Source: Domibacillus sp. DTU_2020_1001157_1_SI_ALB_TIR_016
Lineage (GTDB): Bacteria; Bacillota; Bacilli; Bacillales; Domibacillaceae
DNA: 64,000 bases
Direction: 5' to 3'
Assembly: GCF_032341995.1 (NCBI RefSeq)
Contig: NZ_CP135439.1
Location: 310,001 to 374,000 of the forward strand
Both the position numbers and the translations under genes were made by a program. The notes under the pieces were generated by a model. The model had not been told where the DNA came from. It searched no databases and saw nothing but the letters and a program-made list of their open reading frames with translations. Every line of letters starts with the position of its first letter. Within the stretch, counting starts at the first letter, position 1. Below, one piece after another: positions 23,435 through 31,997 of this stretch.

Positions 23435-23640
23435 AAGAGCGGCCTCCATGCCGCTCTTTTCAAGCTGCTCTCAATCGCCTGCTTTCGGCATCACTTGCCG
23501 GCTGTAAATGCTCATGACCTTCACCCAAGAGGTCACTTCGCTTCCGAGCAGGCTGCACTCCTGGAAGAGCAGACGTTTTCAATCAGCCTGTTTTCTTGCT
23601 TTGTCTACATGCTCACAAGAGCGGCCTCCATGCCGCTCTT
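23435..23640 (+). repeat. Hairpin-flanked element, copy E2
   Basis: A 24-bp terminator hairpin, AAGAGCGGC...GCCGCTCTT, occurs identically at 23435-23458 and 23617-23640. Between them is a 158-bp core ending in TTTGTCTACA (23600-23609) whose reverse complement aligns with the core of E1 (about 80 percent by eye, including ATTGAAAACG and an internal GACC...GGTC hairpin). Only the distal hairpin keeps a strong T-run. Relative to the upstream gene (ywdK) the element lies in the same orientation as E1 does to the DUF915 gene. Confidence 0.75.
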
Positions 23641-23643
23641 TTT

Positions 23644-24075
23644 TTAACTAAACGGGTACTCGTAAGCAATTTCTCCATCAAAGACAGCATAATCAAGGTA
23701 AAGAAGCGGAATTAAAAAGCGCTGGTTGGTTGAAGGACTGCTTAAAATAAGATGGTCACGCCCGGCTGCTTCAATGCGGCCGCGGAACACTTTAGCATTC
23801 CATTCTTTATTGTTTTCAAACGTTGTATACACGGTCACCATTTTGCCGCGGTTTAAACGGAAAATATTTTCAATGTAGGATTCTTCAACTTGCGGCAGGC
23901 CGGCTCCTCCGCCAGGCCCCATGCCTTGGCCCATACCCGGTCCCATGCCCTGAGCCATACCTTGGCCCATACCTACTGGAGGCAGTGTCTGCGGCCCGGT
24001 TTGGTTCATACTTCCTTGATTCATGCTTCCCTGATTCATCGGTCCCTGGGCCGGTACATAGTGAAATGGATTCAT
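23644..24075 (-). CDS. gerQ: Spore coat/germination protein GerQ (YwdL)
   Basis: Coat protein needed for CwlJ localisation and crosslinked by transglutaminase Tgl in B. subtilis. 143 aa from ATG 24075 with AAGGAGG upstream. The N-terminal ~75 residues are low complexity, with short repeats of MNQGS and GMGQGM rich in Gln (possible crosslink sites). The C-terminal ~70 residues form the conserved domain ESYIENIFRLNRGKMVTVY...LLYLDYAVFDGEI. Downstream of a broken cwlJ in a shared transcription unit. Confidence 0.92.
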   Translation of the reverse strand: MNPFHYVPAQGPMNQGSMNQGSMNQTGPQTLPPVGMGQGMAQGMGPGMGQGMGPGGGAGLPQVEESYIENIFRLNRGKMVTVYTTFENNKEWNAKVFRGRIEAAGRDHLILSSPSTNQRFLIPLLYLDYAVFDGEIAYEYPFS

Positions 24076-24129
24076 GAAAAAAAACGCCTCCTTATTTAGT
24101 AAACAGATGGACAAACAGAACGAAGCGGA

Positions 24130-24352
24130 CTAAAAAAAGCAGTGGGATTTATATCGGCCGGTATTCGGCTGGTTAAACCACTGGGCAGGGCATCCGCCGG
24201 GTGACTGAAAAACCATTTGACGGATTGTGCGGATATCTTTGAAATCAAGACAGTCAGACCGTGTCCGGTTTACGCCGACATTGCCAGCCATCAGCATGCC
24301 AGGCGTGCCAGAAGTTTTACATCCTCTTCCGCATGAGCAACAACAGCCGCAT
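24130..24352 (-). pseudogene. cwlJ: Decayed cell-wall hydrolase gene cwlJ
   Basis: Minus-strand fragments align with CwlJ in order. AAVVAHAEEDVKLLARL is in one frame (24300-24349) with no start codon of its own; the ATG at 24352, behind GGGAGGTG, is one base out of phase. Then GMLMAGNVGVNRTRSDC...IRTIRQMVFQSP and GGCPAQWFNQPNTGRYKSHCFF lie in another frame, ending at TAG 24132. Missing are the segment corresponding to RAEAEGEGKQ, which holds the conserved Glu, and about 35-40 residues between QSP and GGCPAQW. At least three lesions, so not functional. Confidence 0.85.
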
Positions 24353-24367
24353 CAACACCTCCCGATT

Positions 24368-24396
24368 TACTTTATGCAAAGCGCATAAAGTCGGTG
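24368..24396 (-). promoter_or_regulatory. Sigma-K/E-like promoter of cwlJ-gerQ with inverted repeat
   Basis: On the minus strand CACC, 16 nt, CATAAAGTA: same layout as the Mn catalase promoter. It overlaps a perfect 9-bp inverted repeat ACTTTATGC/GCATAAAGT (24369-24391). It would place the transcript start very close to the cwlJ ribosome site, so the leader would be short. Confidence 0.4.
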
Positions 24397-24477
24397 CTGG
24401 GCTTACGCCTCAATCCATAAACTCTAACCATTACGTGCCGTATAATAAAAGGGGAGTGCCGGCAAAAAATGCACATA

Positions 24478-24509
24478 AAAAAACGATGCCTGAAAGACAC
24501 CGTCTGAAA
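24478..24509 (-). terminator. Terminator of hemQ
   Basis: On the minus strand GACGGTGTC...GGCATCGTT hairpin (with G-U pairs), then a run of T. Confidence 0.65.
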
Positions 24510-24512
24510 AGG

Positions 24513-25259
24513 TTATTGGATATGCATCATTTGTGTAAACTTTTCGTCTGTCAGCAAATGTCCGACAAAGAAAGAACCGAATTCGCCGTAGCGGGCACTT
24601 ACTTCATCAAAGCGCATCTCATAGATGAGCTTTTTAAACTGAAGTACATCATCCGCATAAAGCGTGACACCCCATTCGTAATCATCAAATCCAACCGAAC
24701 CAGTAATAATCTGTTTCACAAGGCCGGCATACTGGCGGCCAATCATACCGTGGCTGCGCATTAAATTACCGCGGTCTTTCATTGGAAGCATGTACCAGTT
24801 ATCTTCGCCCTGACGGCGTTTATCCATTGGATAGAAGCATACATACTCTGTTTTAGGAAGCTCCGGATACAAACGAGCGCGGATTTGCGGATTTTGGTAC
24901 GGATCTTCATCAGAAGACAGGTAGTTGCTTAGTTCGACAACGGATACATAGGAATACGCCGGGATGGTAAATTCGGCAATTTTCAGCTTGTTGAATTCTG
25001 TTTCAATTACATTCAGCTCTGCCATTGTCGGGCGCAGAATCATCAGCATAAAATCAGCTTTTTGGCCAATAATGCTGTAGAAGGAGTGGCTGCCAGCTTT
25101 CATTTCCTGTGTTTCTTCCAGTTTATATAAGAATTTGCGGAATTCGGCCAGAGCACCTTCTCGTTCACTGCTTGACAGCATTTTCCACGCTGCCCAGTCA
25201 ATCGAGCGGAAATCGTGCAAGCAATACCAGCCGTCCAGCGTTTTTGCTGCTTCACTCAT
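24513..25259 (-). CDS. hemQ: Coproheme decarboxylase (HemQ/ChdC, YwfI)
   Basis: Final step of the coproporphyrin-dependent heme pathway: converts coproheme III to heme b with H2O2. 248 aa from ATG 25259, nine bases after GGAG; ATG 25268 touches the site. Key segments: [19 protein letters not shown] at the N-terminus, [10 protein letters not shown] with the catalytic Tyr and Lys, [12 protein letters not shown] with the proximal His, and [17 protein letters not shown]. Divergent from lipL; in B. subtilis pta lies between them but not here. Confidence 0.95.
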   Translation of the reverse strand: MSEAAKTLDGWYCLHDFRSIDWAAWKMLSSSEREGALAEFRKFLYKLEETQEMKAGSHSFYSIIGQKADFMLMILRPTMAELNVIETEFNKLKIAEFTIPAYSYVSVVELSNYLSSDEDPYQNPQIRARLYPELPKTEYVCFYPMDKRRQGEDNWYMLPMKDRGNLMRSHGMIGRQYAGLVKQIITGSVGFDDYEWGVTLYADDVLQFKKLIYEMRFDEVSARYGEFGSFFVGHLLTDEKFTQMMHIQ

Positions 25260-25277
25260 GTTCTTCATCTCCTATGT

Positions 25278-25338
25278 AGTATAGTCCTACTTACTATATC
25301 ATAAAAAGCTTGAACGACTCCCGCCAGAAGGCTACAGT
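25278..25338. promoter_or_regulatory. Divergent promoter region, hemQ / lipL
   Basis: lipL: TTGAAC (25310-25315), 17 nt, TACAGT (25333-25338). hemQ (-): a TATACT -10 at 25278-25283. A dyad TATAGT-7 nt-ACTATA (25280-25298) overlaps the hemQ -10. Confidence 0.5.
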
Positions 25339-25370
25339 AAAAGAAGAACATTTTGTGAAGGAGAATCGTT

Positions 25371-26201
25371 ATGGATCAATCAGAAGCGCTTCTGCGCCGT
25401 CCGCTTTGGCGGTTTATCGACCAATCCGCTTACGGGCCAGGATTTAACCCTATTCATTCATTTGCTACTGATGACGCCCTTGCAACAGCGATCGGCGCCG
25501 GGCAAAGCCCTGCAACGGCCCGTGCATGGGTGCATCATGACACCATTGTGCTTGGCATTCAAGATACAAAGCTGCCTTATTTAAAAGAAGGGGTGGAGGT
25601 GCTTGAGAACGAGGGCTACCGGGTCATTGTCCGCAATTCAGGCGGGCTTGCGGTGCTTCTGGACGAAGGTGTACTGAACTTATCTCTTTTGGTGCCGGAC
25701 ACGGAAAAAGGCATCGATATTGACCGCGGCTATGAAGCGATGTATACACTCGTTCGCCATATGTTTCCGGAGGCCGATATCGATGCCTATGAAATTGTTG
25801 GATCCTATTGTCCAGGAAGCTATGATCTTAGCATTGGCGGCAAGAAATTCGCTGGCATTTCGCAGCGCCGCTTGAAAAAAGGTGTAGCCGTTCAAATCTA
25901 CTTGTGTGTAAATGGAAGCGGCTCAGAGCGTGCCGCAGCTGTCCGTTCTTTTTACGAAGCAGCCAAGCGGCAGGCTCAGACAAAATGGGTGTACCCTGAT
26001 ATTCAGCCCGAGGTGATGGCTTCACTTGAAGAGCTGATCAGAAAACCGCTCACCATCCAAGATGTCATCATACGATTTTTAAAGTCGCTGCAAGAACTTG
26101 GCGGTCCGCTTGAAAGCGGCTCTATGACGTCATTTGAAGCAGATGTTTTTGACGGTTATTTGCAGCGTGTGATCGAACGAAACGACCGGGCCCTTGCTTA
26201 A
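25371..26201 (+). CDS. lipL: Octanoyl-[GcvH]:protein N-octanoyltransferase
   Basis: Amidotransferase that moves octanoate or lipoate from GcvH to E2 subunits. 276 aa, LplA/LipB fold. [21 protein letters not shown] forms the acyl pocket; [12 protein letters not shown] holds the catalytic Cys (LipL Cys150 type); [12 protein letters not shown] carries the conserved Lys. AAGGAG upstream of ATG 25371. Confidence 0.93.
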   Translation: MDQSEALLRRPLWRFIDQSAYGPGFNPIHSFATDDALATAIGAGQSPATARAWVHHDTIVLGIQDTKLPYLKEGVEVLENEGYRVIVRNSGGLAVLLDEGVLNLSLLVPDTEKGIDIDRGYEAMYTLVRHMFPEADIDAYEIVGSYCPGSYDLSIGGKKFAGISQRRLKKGVAVQIYLCVNGSGSERAAAVRSFYEAAKRQAQTKWVYPDIQPEVMASLEELIRKPLTIQDVIIRFLKSLQELGGPLESGSMTSFEADVFDGYLQRVIERNDRALA

Positions 26202-26203
26202 TA

Positions 26204-26755
26204 TTACTCTGCCACTTTTTCCAGGTTTCCGTTTTGTTCCATCTTAAAGGTAACCGCAGCGCCTTCTTGATCATCTAATGCAACAAACTTGCGGGCGCGG
26301 TTCATGATTTTCATTAGTGTTTCATAGTCTTCCTGCATAATTTCAGATGACTGTTCAATTTTATTCAAGCGGCACTGCAGCTGCTCATTCTCGGCACGCA
26401 GCCGCTCGTTTTCTGCTTTAACTGCATCGATAGAATCAAGACTTTGCAAATAGCCGATCACATCAGCCATTGTGATCGCCAGCGAACCTTCTGCCGGCGG
26501 CGTGTACAGGGTCTTTTTCTCGATGGTACGGCTGCGCTGCTTGCGCTGCTTTTTAGCGAGACTGAGTGCTTTTTCGTACTGGGTGCGCACAACAGCGTTC
26601 CAGCGGAATCCGCAGGCAGCTGATGTGCGGTTTAATAAGTCGCCGACTTCTTCAAATGCGTTTAATTGCGTGCTTCCTTCACGTACGTGACGAAGAACGG
26701 TTTCGGCGAGCAGCAGATCGTTTTCTTCTGACCAGGCATCTTGACGAACTTTCAT
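26204..26755 (-). CDS. rsfA: Prespore regulator RsfA (YwfN), Myb/SANT-like HTH
   Basis: 183 aa. In B. subtilis RsfA fine-tunes sigma-F-dependent genes in the forespore. The N-terminal ~65 residues form a Myb/SANT-like domain ([24 protein letters not shown]...FRWNAVVR). A basic linker follows, then a coiled coil (~residues 105-150, [23 protein letters not shown]). AAGGAGAG lies before ATG 26755. The stop is two bases from the lipL stop. Confidence 0.92.
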   Translation of the reverse strand: MKVRQDAWSEENDLLLAETVLRHVREGSTQLNAFEEVGDLLNRTSAACGFRWNAVVRTQYEKALSLAKKQRKQRSRTIEKKTLYTPPAEGSLAITMADVIGYLQSLDSIDAVKAENERLRAENEQLQCRLNKIEQSSEIMQEDYETLMKIMNRARKFVALDDQEGAAVTFKMEQNGNLEKVAE

Positions 26756-26792
26756 TTTATCATCTCTCCTTATGAAAATAGTCTCTATGAAC

Positions 26793-26821
26793 AGGATTGC
26801 CAGATAGGATTTCTTTTATAC
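26793..26821 (-). promoter_or_regulatory. Possible sigma-F promoter of rsfA
   Basis: On the minus strand GTATA, 15 nt, GGCAATCCT. The -35 is perfect for sigma-F; the -10 fits GGnnAnAnT only in part. Sigma-F control of rsfA is known in B. subtilis. Confidence 0.4.
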
Positions 26822-26892
26822 GCGGCAAGCTTGCAAACATGCTTTTTTCCATGTAAAATATCGGGATGAATGAACGGAAAGGAAGAGTTAAT

Positions 26893-27117
26893 ATGGCGAA
26901 TGAATTTCGCGTATGCGATGATTGCCAGGCAGTGAATCTGAAAACACTGATTCCGAAGCTCGAAAAATTGGATCCGGATGCATCCATTGATGTAAAATGC
27001 CAATCCTATTGCGGCCCTGGCCGAAAAAAAACGTTTGCTTTTGTCAATAATCGTCCAGTTGCGGCATTGACAGAAGATGAATTGATGGAGAAAATACAGA
27101 AAAAATTAAAGTCATAA
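26893..27117 (+). CDS. DUF1450 (YuzB-like) small protein
   Basis: 74 aa from ATG 26893 with AAAGGAAGAG upstream. Three conserved Cys: VCDDCQAVN near the N-terminus and [21 protein letters not shown], a thioredoxin-like [2Fe-2S]/YuzB-type fold by family. Function unknown. Confidence 0.82.
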   Translation: MANEFRVCDDCQAVNLKTLIPKLEKLDPDASIDVKCQSYCGPGRKKTFAFVNNRPVAALTEDELMEKIQKKLKS

Positions 27118-27121
27118 TGTG

Positions 27122-27158
27122 AATCACCTTTTCTTTCGAAAAAAGGTGATTTTTTTTC
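27122..27158 (+). terminator. Terminator of DUF1450 gene
   Basis: AATCACCTTTT/AAAAGGTGATT hairpin followed by eight T. Confidence 0.88.
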
Positions 27159-27254
27159 TATGTGCTAGCAGTATATGCATTTGTCAATGCGAATTTTCCC
27201 ATAATGATTGATTTTTCCGTTATAATGAACAAAAAAGAGACGGGGGGCGCGCAT

Positions 27255-28565
27255 GTGAGCTACGCGAAGCAGAAGTTGAAAGAAGAGAAAGTATTTAAAG
27301 ACCCGGTTCACCGCTATGTTCATGTGCGGGATGTAGTAATTTGGGATTTGATCGGCACGAAAGAGTTTCAGCGGCTGCGCCGAATTCGCCAGCTCGGTAC
27401 GACGTACTTTACTTTTCATGGGGCGGAGCACAGCCGGTTTAATCATTCTCTCGGTGTCTATGAAATTGTCCGCCGGATCGTTGATGACATTTTTCGGGGC
27501 AGATCAGAATGGAACCCGGAAGAACGGCTGGTCAGCCTTTGCGCAGCACTGCTGCATGATGTCGGGCATGGGCCTTTTTCTCATTCATTTGAAAAAGTGT
27601 TTGGCCTCGATCACGAAGAATATACAAAAAAGATTGTGCTCGGTGACACGGATATTAACCGGGTGCTGCGGCGGGTGAGCGACGATTTCCCGGAAAAGGT
27701 AGCAGCGGTTATTAACAAAACATATCCGAATAAGCTGGTAGTCAGCTTGATTTCAAGCCAGATTGACGCAGACCGTATGGATTATCTGCAGCGTGACGCC
27801 TATTACACGGGTGTAAGCTACGGACATTTTGATATGGAGCGCATTCTGCGGGTGATTCGTCCGCGCGAAGAGCAGGCTGTGTTTAAATTAAGCGGCATGC
27901 ACGCGGTAGAGGATTATATTATGAGCCGCTATCAAATGTACTGGCAGATTTACTTCCATCCTGTTACGCGCAGTGCCGAAGTACTGCTTTCTAAAACCCT
28001 GCAGCGGGCAAAGCAGCTGTATAAACAGGGATATTCGTTCCGACAGAAGCCGGTTCACTTTATTTCCCTGTTTGACGGGGACTGCTCGCTTGAAGAATAT
28101 GTAAATTTGGATGAGTCCGTCATTATGTTTTATTTTCACGTCTGGCAGGATGAAGATGATGCCATTTTGCAGGATTTATGCAGCCGGTTTATGAACCGGA
28201 ATTTATTTAAATATGTAGAATTTGACCCGGAAGCCGAGCAGGAAAAATATGCGGAGCTGGAAGAGCTGTTCCGAAAAGCAGGCATCGACCCGGAATATTA
28301 CCTCGTTCATGATTCCTCCTCCGACCTGCCGTATGACTTTTACCGGCCGGGCATTGAAACGGAACGGCAGCCGATTTATCTATTGATGAAAGACGGGGAA
28401 ACGCTGCAGGAATTATCCGGTCGCTCTGACATCGTCGAAGCGATCTCCGGCAAGCGGCGCACAGATCACAAGCTTTATTTCCCGATTGATCTGCTCCGGG
28501 ATGAATCTTCAAACCGAACAGCTAAACGGAAGATCAAAAGTATATTAGAACTATATCGAAAGTAA
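27255..28565 (+). CDS. ywfO: HD-domain phosphohydrolase YwfO (dNTPase-like)
   Basis: 436 aa from GTG 27255 (GGGGGG eight bases upstream); this start gives the conserved beginning ...LKEEKVFKDPVHRYVHV. The metal site is HSRFNHSLGVYEI and LLHDVGHGPFSHSFE, plus a later QIDADRMDYLQRDAYYTG. SAMHD1/dGTPase-like architecture. Probably hydrolyses nucleoside triphosphates; the physiological substrate is not established. First gene before ywhC-ywhD. Confidence 0.9.
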   Translation: MSYAKQKLKEEKVFKDPVHRYVHVRDVVIWDLIGTKEFQRLRRIRQLGTTYFTFHGAEHSRFNHSLGVYEIVRRIVDDIFRGRSEWNPEERLVSLCAALLHDVGHGPFSHSFEKVFGLDHEEYTKKIVLGDTDINRVLRRVSDDFPEKVAAVINKTYPNKLVVSLISSQIDADRMDYLQRDAYYTGVSYGHFDMERILRVIRPREEQAVFKLSGMHAVEDYIMSRYQMYWQIYFHPVTRSAEVLLSKTLQRAKQLYKQGYSFRQKPVHFISLFDGDCSLEEYVNLDESVIMFYFHVWQDEDDAILQDLCSRFMNRNLFKYVEFDPEAEQEKYAELEELFRKAGIDPEYYLVHDSSSDLPYDFYRPGIETERQPIYLLMKDGETLQELSGRSDIVEAISGKRRTDHKLYFPIDLLRDESSNRTAKRKIKSILELYRK

Positions 28566-28578
28566 AGGGGACAACGGA

Positions 28579-29217
28579 TTGGAACAATTTTTGGCATTTG
28601 AATTGGAACAGCTGCCGTTTGTGATCGTCTCGCTGCTGGTGGCTTTTACGGTGCATGAATTTGCTCATGCGTATACGGCGTACAAATTTGGGGATGATAC
28701 GGCCAAAAATCAAGGGCGCCTTACGTTGAACCCGGTGCATCATTTGGACCCGATCGGTACTATTTTTATCCTTATTGCCGGGTTTGGCTGGGCGCGGCCG
28801 GTGCCGGTAAACCGCCGTCATTTTAAAAACCCGAAGCTGGCCGGCGTGCTTGTATCGCTTGCCGGACCGCTCAGCAATTTTTTAATTGCGTTTATCGCCA
28901 TGGGCATTCTATACGGGGTCGGGGCAAACGCGAATGAGTTTGTTTTTCAGCTGTTATATATGATGGTGTATTTGAATGTGCTTCTGTTTGTGTTTAACCT
29001 GCTTCCGTTCCCGCCGCTGGATGGCTACCGGATTTTAGAAGATTTGGCTCCGGCCAATCTGCGGGTTAAAATGACACAGTATGAACAATATGGTGTACTG
29101 CTGTTTTTAATTTTAGTCATTACACCGCTGGGAGATTATACGGTAAGTCCATTTTTAAGCCAGCTGACTTCAGCTGTTTTAGCAGGCTTTAATGCTATTT
29201 TTAGCGTATTCTTGTAA
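28579..29217 (+). CDS. ywhC: M50-family (site-2-protease-like) membrane metalloprotease YwhC
   Basis: 212 aa from TTG 28579 with AAAGGGG nine bases upstream. Zinc motif VHEFAHA (His26, Glu27, His30) in the first membrane helix; the second ligand segment is LLPFPPLDGYRI. Five to six helices. No PDZ domain, so it belongs to the short M50 group. Substrate unknown. 14 nt after ywfO and 16 nt before ywhD. Confidence 0.88.
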   Translation: MEQFLAFELEQLPFVIVSLLVAFTVHEFAHAYTAYKFGDDTAKNQGRLTLNPVHHLDPIGTIFILIAGFGWARPVPVNRRHFKNPKLAGVLVSLAGPLSNFLIAFIAMGILYGVGANANEFVFQLLYMMVYLNVLLFVFNLLPFPPLDGYRILEDLAPANLRVKMTQYEQYGVLLFLILVITPLGDYTVSPFLSQLTSAVLAGFNAIFSVFL

Positions 29218-29233
29218 GGAGGGCTAATAAACA

Positions 29234-29746
29234 ATGGAACAAAAAAAGAAAGTCGGCTTTAATATTATTAAAAATGATCCGACCGACGGACATAAAGGAT
29301 TTGGAAAAGGTGCACTCAGCTTAGAGGAGGTTTCACCGGTCATTATTGACGTAGAAGAAGGGTCGGCTCATATCGATATCGGTGCGATGCATGCTCGGAG
29401 TGCTGTGGAAAAAGGCATTAAATTTTTAAAAACAAAAGAAGAAGTGCCGGATGCCAAACCCTATTGGCTCGTTTGGGTAACCGTAGACCGAAAAGAAGAA
29501 GGGCCTTATTATGCAGGAGTAACCGCATGTGAAATGACAGTTAATCGCGACATCCGGCGCGGGTACAAGTCGCTGCCGGAGCATGTTAACCGGATGGACA
29601 AATCGCTCAAGCGCCATATTATTGTAGATGTGATGGATGATCGTTCCAAAACCATCCTGCGCGATTTCCTCACCAGCCATAATGAGCAAATGTGGAATCT
29701 TTCTTCAGACGAGCTCAAAAACGGTTTAACCGTGACAGAAGCTTAA
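29234..29746 (+). CDS. ywhD: YwhD family protein
   Basis: 170 aa, soluble; AAGGAGGG overlaps the end of ywhC. The family start KKKVGFNIIKNDPTDGHKGFGKGALSL is well conserved among Bacillaceae. No catalytic motif is known. Last gene of the ywfO-ywhC-ywhD unit. Confidence 0.9.
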   Translation: MEQKKKVGFNIIKNDPTDGHKGFGKGALSLEEVSPVIIDVEEGSAHIDIGAMHARSAVEKGIKFLKTKEEVPDAKPYWLVWVTVDRKEEGPYYAGVTACEMTVNRDIRRGYKSLPEHVNRMDKSLKRHIIVDVMDDRSKTILRDFLTSHNEQMWNLSSDELKNGLTVTEA

Positions 29747-29766
29747 ACAGCCTATACAAAACGCAG

Positions 29767-29797
29767 AAAACCCGGGAGGATTCCCGGGTTTTTTTAT
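29767..29797. terminator. Bidirectional terminator, ywhD / pbpG
   Basis: AAAACCCGGGA/TCCCGGGTTTT with a 4-nt loop and flanking A/T runs. Confidence 0.9.
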
Positions 29798-29798
29798 A

Positions 29799-31721
29799 TT
29801 ATCTGAACCATTCAGGCAGCTCGGGATACAGCATTTCTTCTGTATGCTCCTCATCCTTCGGACATTTCGTCTCTGGCTCGGTGCCAGGTTCAAACAAAAG
29901 CTTGTGCCCTCCGCTGCAGGCTGTGCCCGTTTTAACATCTACTTCAACTTCAACCAGCTCGCGCGGCCAGGTAAATGCCTCTGGATTCTGTCCTTTATGA
30001 GCTTCTTCCATAAACTTTGCCCAGATCACTTTTGCCCGTGACCGGTCTTCGGTTTTCGTGATTTCCGCTCCATTGTCATAGCCGGTCCACACGACGGATA
30101 CAAGTGAAGGCGTGAAGCCTGCCATCCAGTAATCGTAAGGAGTGGATCCGGATTTGCCGGCGTAAGGCCGTGTCAGAGAAGAAGCGATCACCGTTCCCGT
30201 TGGTGAGGCATAATCACTTATCGTTTTATCGAACATCCCCGTCATCAGCCGTGTCAGTACAGCCATTTTGTTTCTATCAAGCCGCTGTTCCTGCTGCTTG
30301 TCATACTGGTACAGCACTTCTCCGTCCATACTTTCCACTTTTGTAATAAAGACAGGCTTCGCAAATGTGCCTCCCGATGCAATGGCTGCGTAGGCATTCG
30401 CTGTTTCAAGAACGGTCATCCCAGAGGTACCGAGTGCAAGAGAGGGGACGGCTTGAAGCTTGGAGGTAACCCCAAACTCTTCCATCGTCTGCACGAGTGT
30501 TTCCGGTCCGAGCAGCATATTGGTTTTGACCGCATAAATATTGTCGGAAACGGCGAGTGCTTCAGCCATTGTCACAGCACGTTCTGCATACTGGCTGTTG
30601 AAATTTTTTGGTGAATAATTTCCTTCAAACGTCGTTGGCTCACTTTTTCTTTTTGTAAGAGGGGTCATCCCGTGCCCAAGCGCTTCATAATACAAAAAAG
30701 GCTTTATTAAGGATCCTGGCTGCCTGAACGCCTGCACAGCCCGGTTAAAAGGGCTTTCCCGATAGTTGCGCCCGCCGGACAGGGCGGTTACATAATGGGT
30801 GTCCGGATCAATAGAAACAAGGGCGGATTGAATGGAAGCGCCGCTCGCAATGCCGTCTGCCATCGCTTGATCGGCTGCTTTTTGATGCCGTGGCTGAAGC
30901 GTTGTATACACTTTCAAGCCGCTTTGCTCCCGAAAACCAAGTGACTCAAGCTCACCCCGTACGGCATCTATAAAGTAAGGCGCACTGTTTTCGTCATCGG
31001 CAAAAGCGCCGGTGATCCGCGGGGCGTCCGCTACTGCTTTTTCATATTCATGTTTAGACAAATGCATTTCGGATAAAATAAGCCGGCGGCGCTGCTCAGA
31101 TTTTTCTCGTGAGATGAGTGGAGAATAAACCGAAGGCCCCTTTGGAATACCGGCTAGAAGCGCTGCCTCGGAAACACTCAGGGCAGCGGCCGGCTTGCCG
31201 TAATAAAATTGGGAGGCCGCTTCTATCCCGTAAGCGCCATGGCCAAAATACACGGTATTCAAGTATCCTTCTAAAATCTCATCTTTTGAGTAAAACGCTT
31301 CAAGACGAAGCGCCTGCCAGGCTTCTTTTGCTTTGCGGGTCCACGTTTTATCGTGGGTTAAAAAAATATTGCGCGCATACTGCTGCGTGATCGTACTTGC
31401 CCCCTGGACTTTTGCTCCGGCTTTTATATCAGCCAAAGCGGCACCAGCAATGCGCTTTGGGTCCAGGCCAAAGTGATTGTGAAATTGCTTGTCTTCAATG
31501 GAGATCACCGCATCAATCATATAAGGGGAGATGTCTTCGAGCTTTACCCAGTACCGCTTTTCTCCTCCATGTGCTTCAGCGGCTTTTGTTCCGTCAGCCG
31601 CATAAAAAAGGGTCGAACGCGGCACTGTTATATCTGGGGGACCGGCCGCATACAACGCGTAAAAAAAGACAATAACGGCCCCGATAATTGAAACAAGTAT
31701 CGCCATGAGCCACTTTTTCAT
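29799..31721 (-). CDS. pbpG: Class A penicillin-binding protein PbpG (YwhE), bifunctional
   Basis: 640 aa. N-terminal membrane anchor (~residues 5-27). A GT51 glycosyltransferase domain (~50-220) holds the catalytic Glu in SIEDKQFHNHFG, then QQYARNIFL and YLNTVYFG. The transpeptidase domain (~300-600) holds Ser-x-x-Lys GSLIKPF, SDN and KSGST. The C-terminal Cys-containing tail is short. In B. subtilis PbpG (2d) is a forespore enzyme building the germ-cell wall. GAGGTG before ATG 31721. Somewhat shorter than the B. subtilis protein. Confidence 0.93.
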   Translation of the reverse strand: MKKWLMAILVSIIGAVIVFFYALYAAGPPDITVPRSTLFYAADGTKAAEAHGGEKRYWVKLEDISPYMIDAVISIEDKQFHNHFGLDPKRIAGAALADIKAGAKVQGASTITQQYARNIFLTHDKTWTRKAKEAWQALRLEAFYSKDEILEGYLNTVYFGHGAYGIEAASQFYYGKPAAALSVSEAALLAGIPKGPSVYSPLISREKSEQRRRLILSEMHLSKHEYEKAVADAPRITGAFADDENSAPYFIDAVRGELESLGFREQSGLKVYTTLQPRHQKAADQAMADGIASGASIQSALVSIDPDTHYVTALSGGRNYRESPFNRAVQAFRQPGSLIKPFLYYEALGHGMTPLTKRKSEPTTFEGNYSPKNFNSQYAERAVTMAEALAVSDNIYAVKTNMLLGPETLVQTMEEFGVTSKLQAVPSLALGTSGMTVLETANAYAAIASGGTFAKPVFITKVESMDGEVLYQYDKQQEQRLDRNKMAVLTRLMTGMFDKTISDYASPTGTVIASSLTRPYAGKSGSTPYDYWMAGFTPSLVSVVWTGYDNGAEITKTEDRSRAKVIWAKFMEEAHKGQNPEAFTWPRELVEVEVDVKTGTACSGGHKLLFEPGTEPETKCPKDEEHTEEMLYPELPEWFR

Positions 31722-31885
31722 GCTGCATCACCTCGTTTTTCTTTAGATGAAAAAGCTCTATTTTAAATTTTGCCCAGTTCCAGGTATCTTGCTTGTTTAT
31801 TAGTATGAAAAAAATGGCGAATTTTTAAACGTCTTCATATAAATTCACTATGCTTTTTCGTCAAATTGTTCTATACTTTTTTCTT

Positions 31886-31952
31886 GGGGCCTGCGGGATG
31901 CAGGTCATAAAGGCGTCCTAACAGGATGCTATGGGTTTAGCCTTTGTTCTCC
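31886..31952 (-). ncRNA. Structured repeat, copy A (Bacillaceae-1-like RNA candidate)
   Basis: On the plus strand: stem-loop CCTGC-GGGAT-GCAGG, then TCATAAAGGCGT, a weak second stem-loop with an AGGAT loop, then TTTAGCCTTTGTTC; AAAGGC (31909-31914) can pair with GCCTTT (31940-31945). On the minus strand the loops read ATCCC and ATCCT, close to the RUCCU loops I recall for the Bacillaceae-1 motif. The same layout recurs at 48209 and 53421. It lies between pbpG and speE. Confidence 0.6.
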
Positions 31953-31997
31953 AAGAGAATAAAGTAATATCCTTATCATTAAGAAGGAGGCAATATC

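Noticed and set aside
23880..24070. Short tandem-like repeats resembling a repeat array
   Set aside because: These are Gly/Met/Gln-rich codon repeats within gerQ, not CRISPR; no spacers or cas genes.
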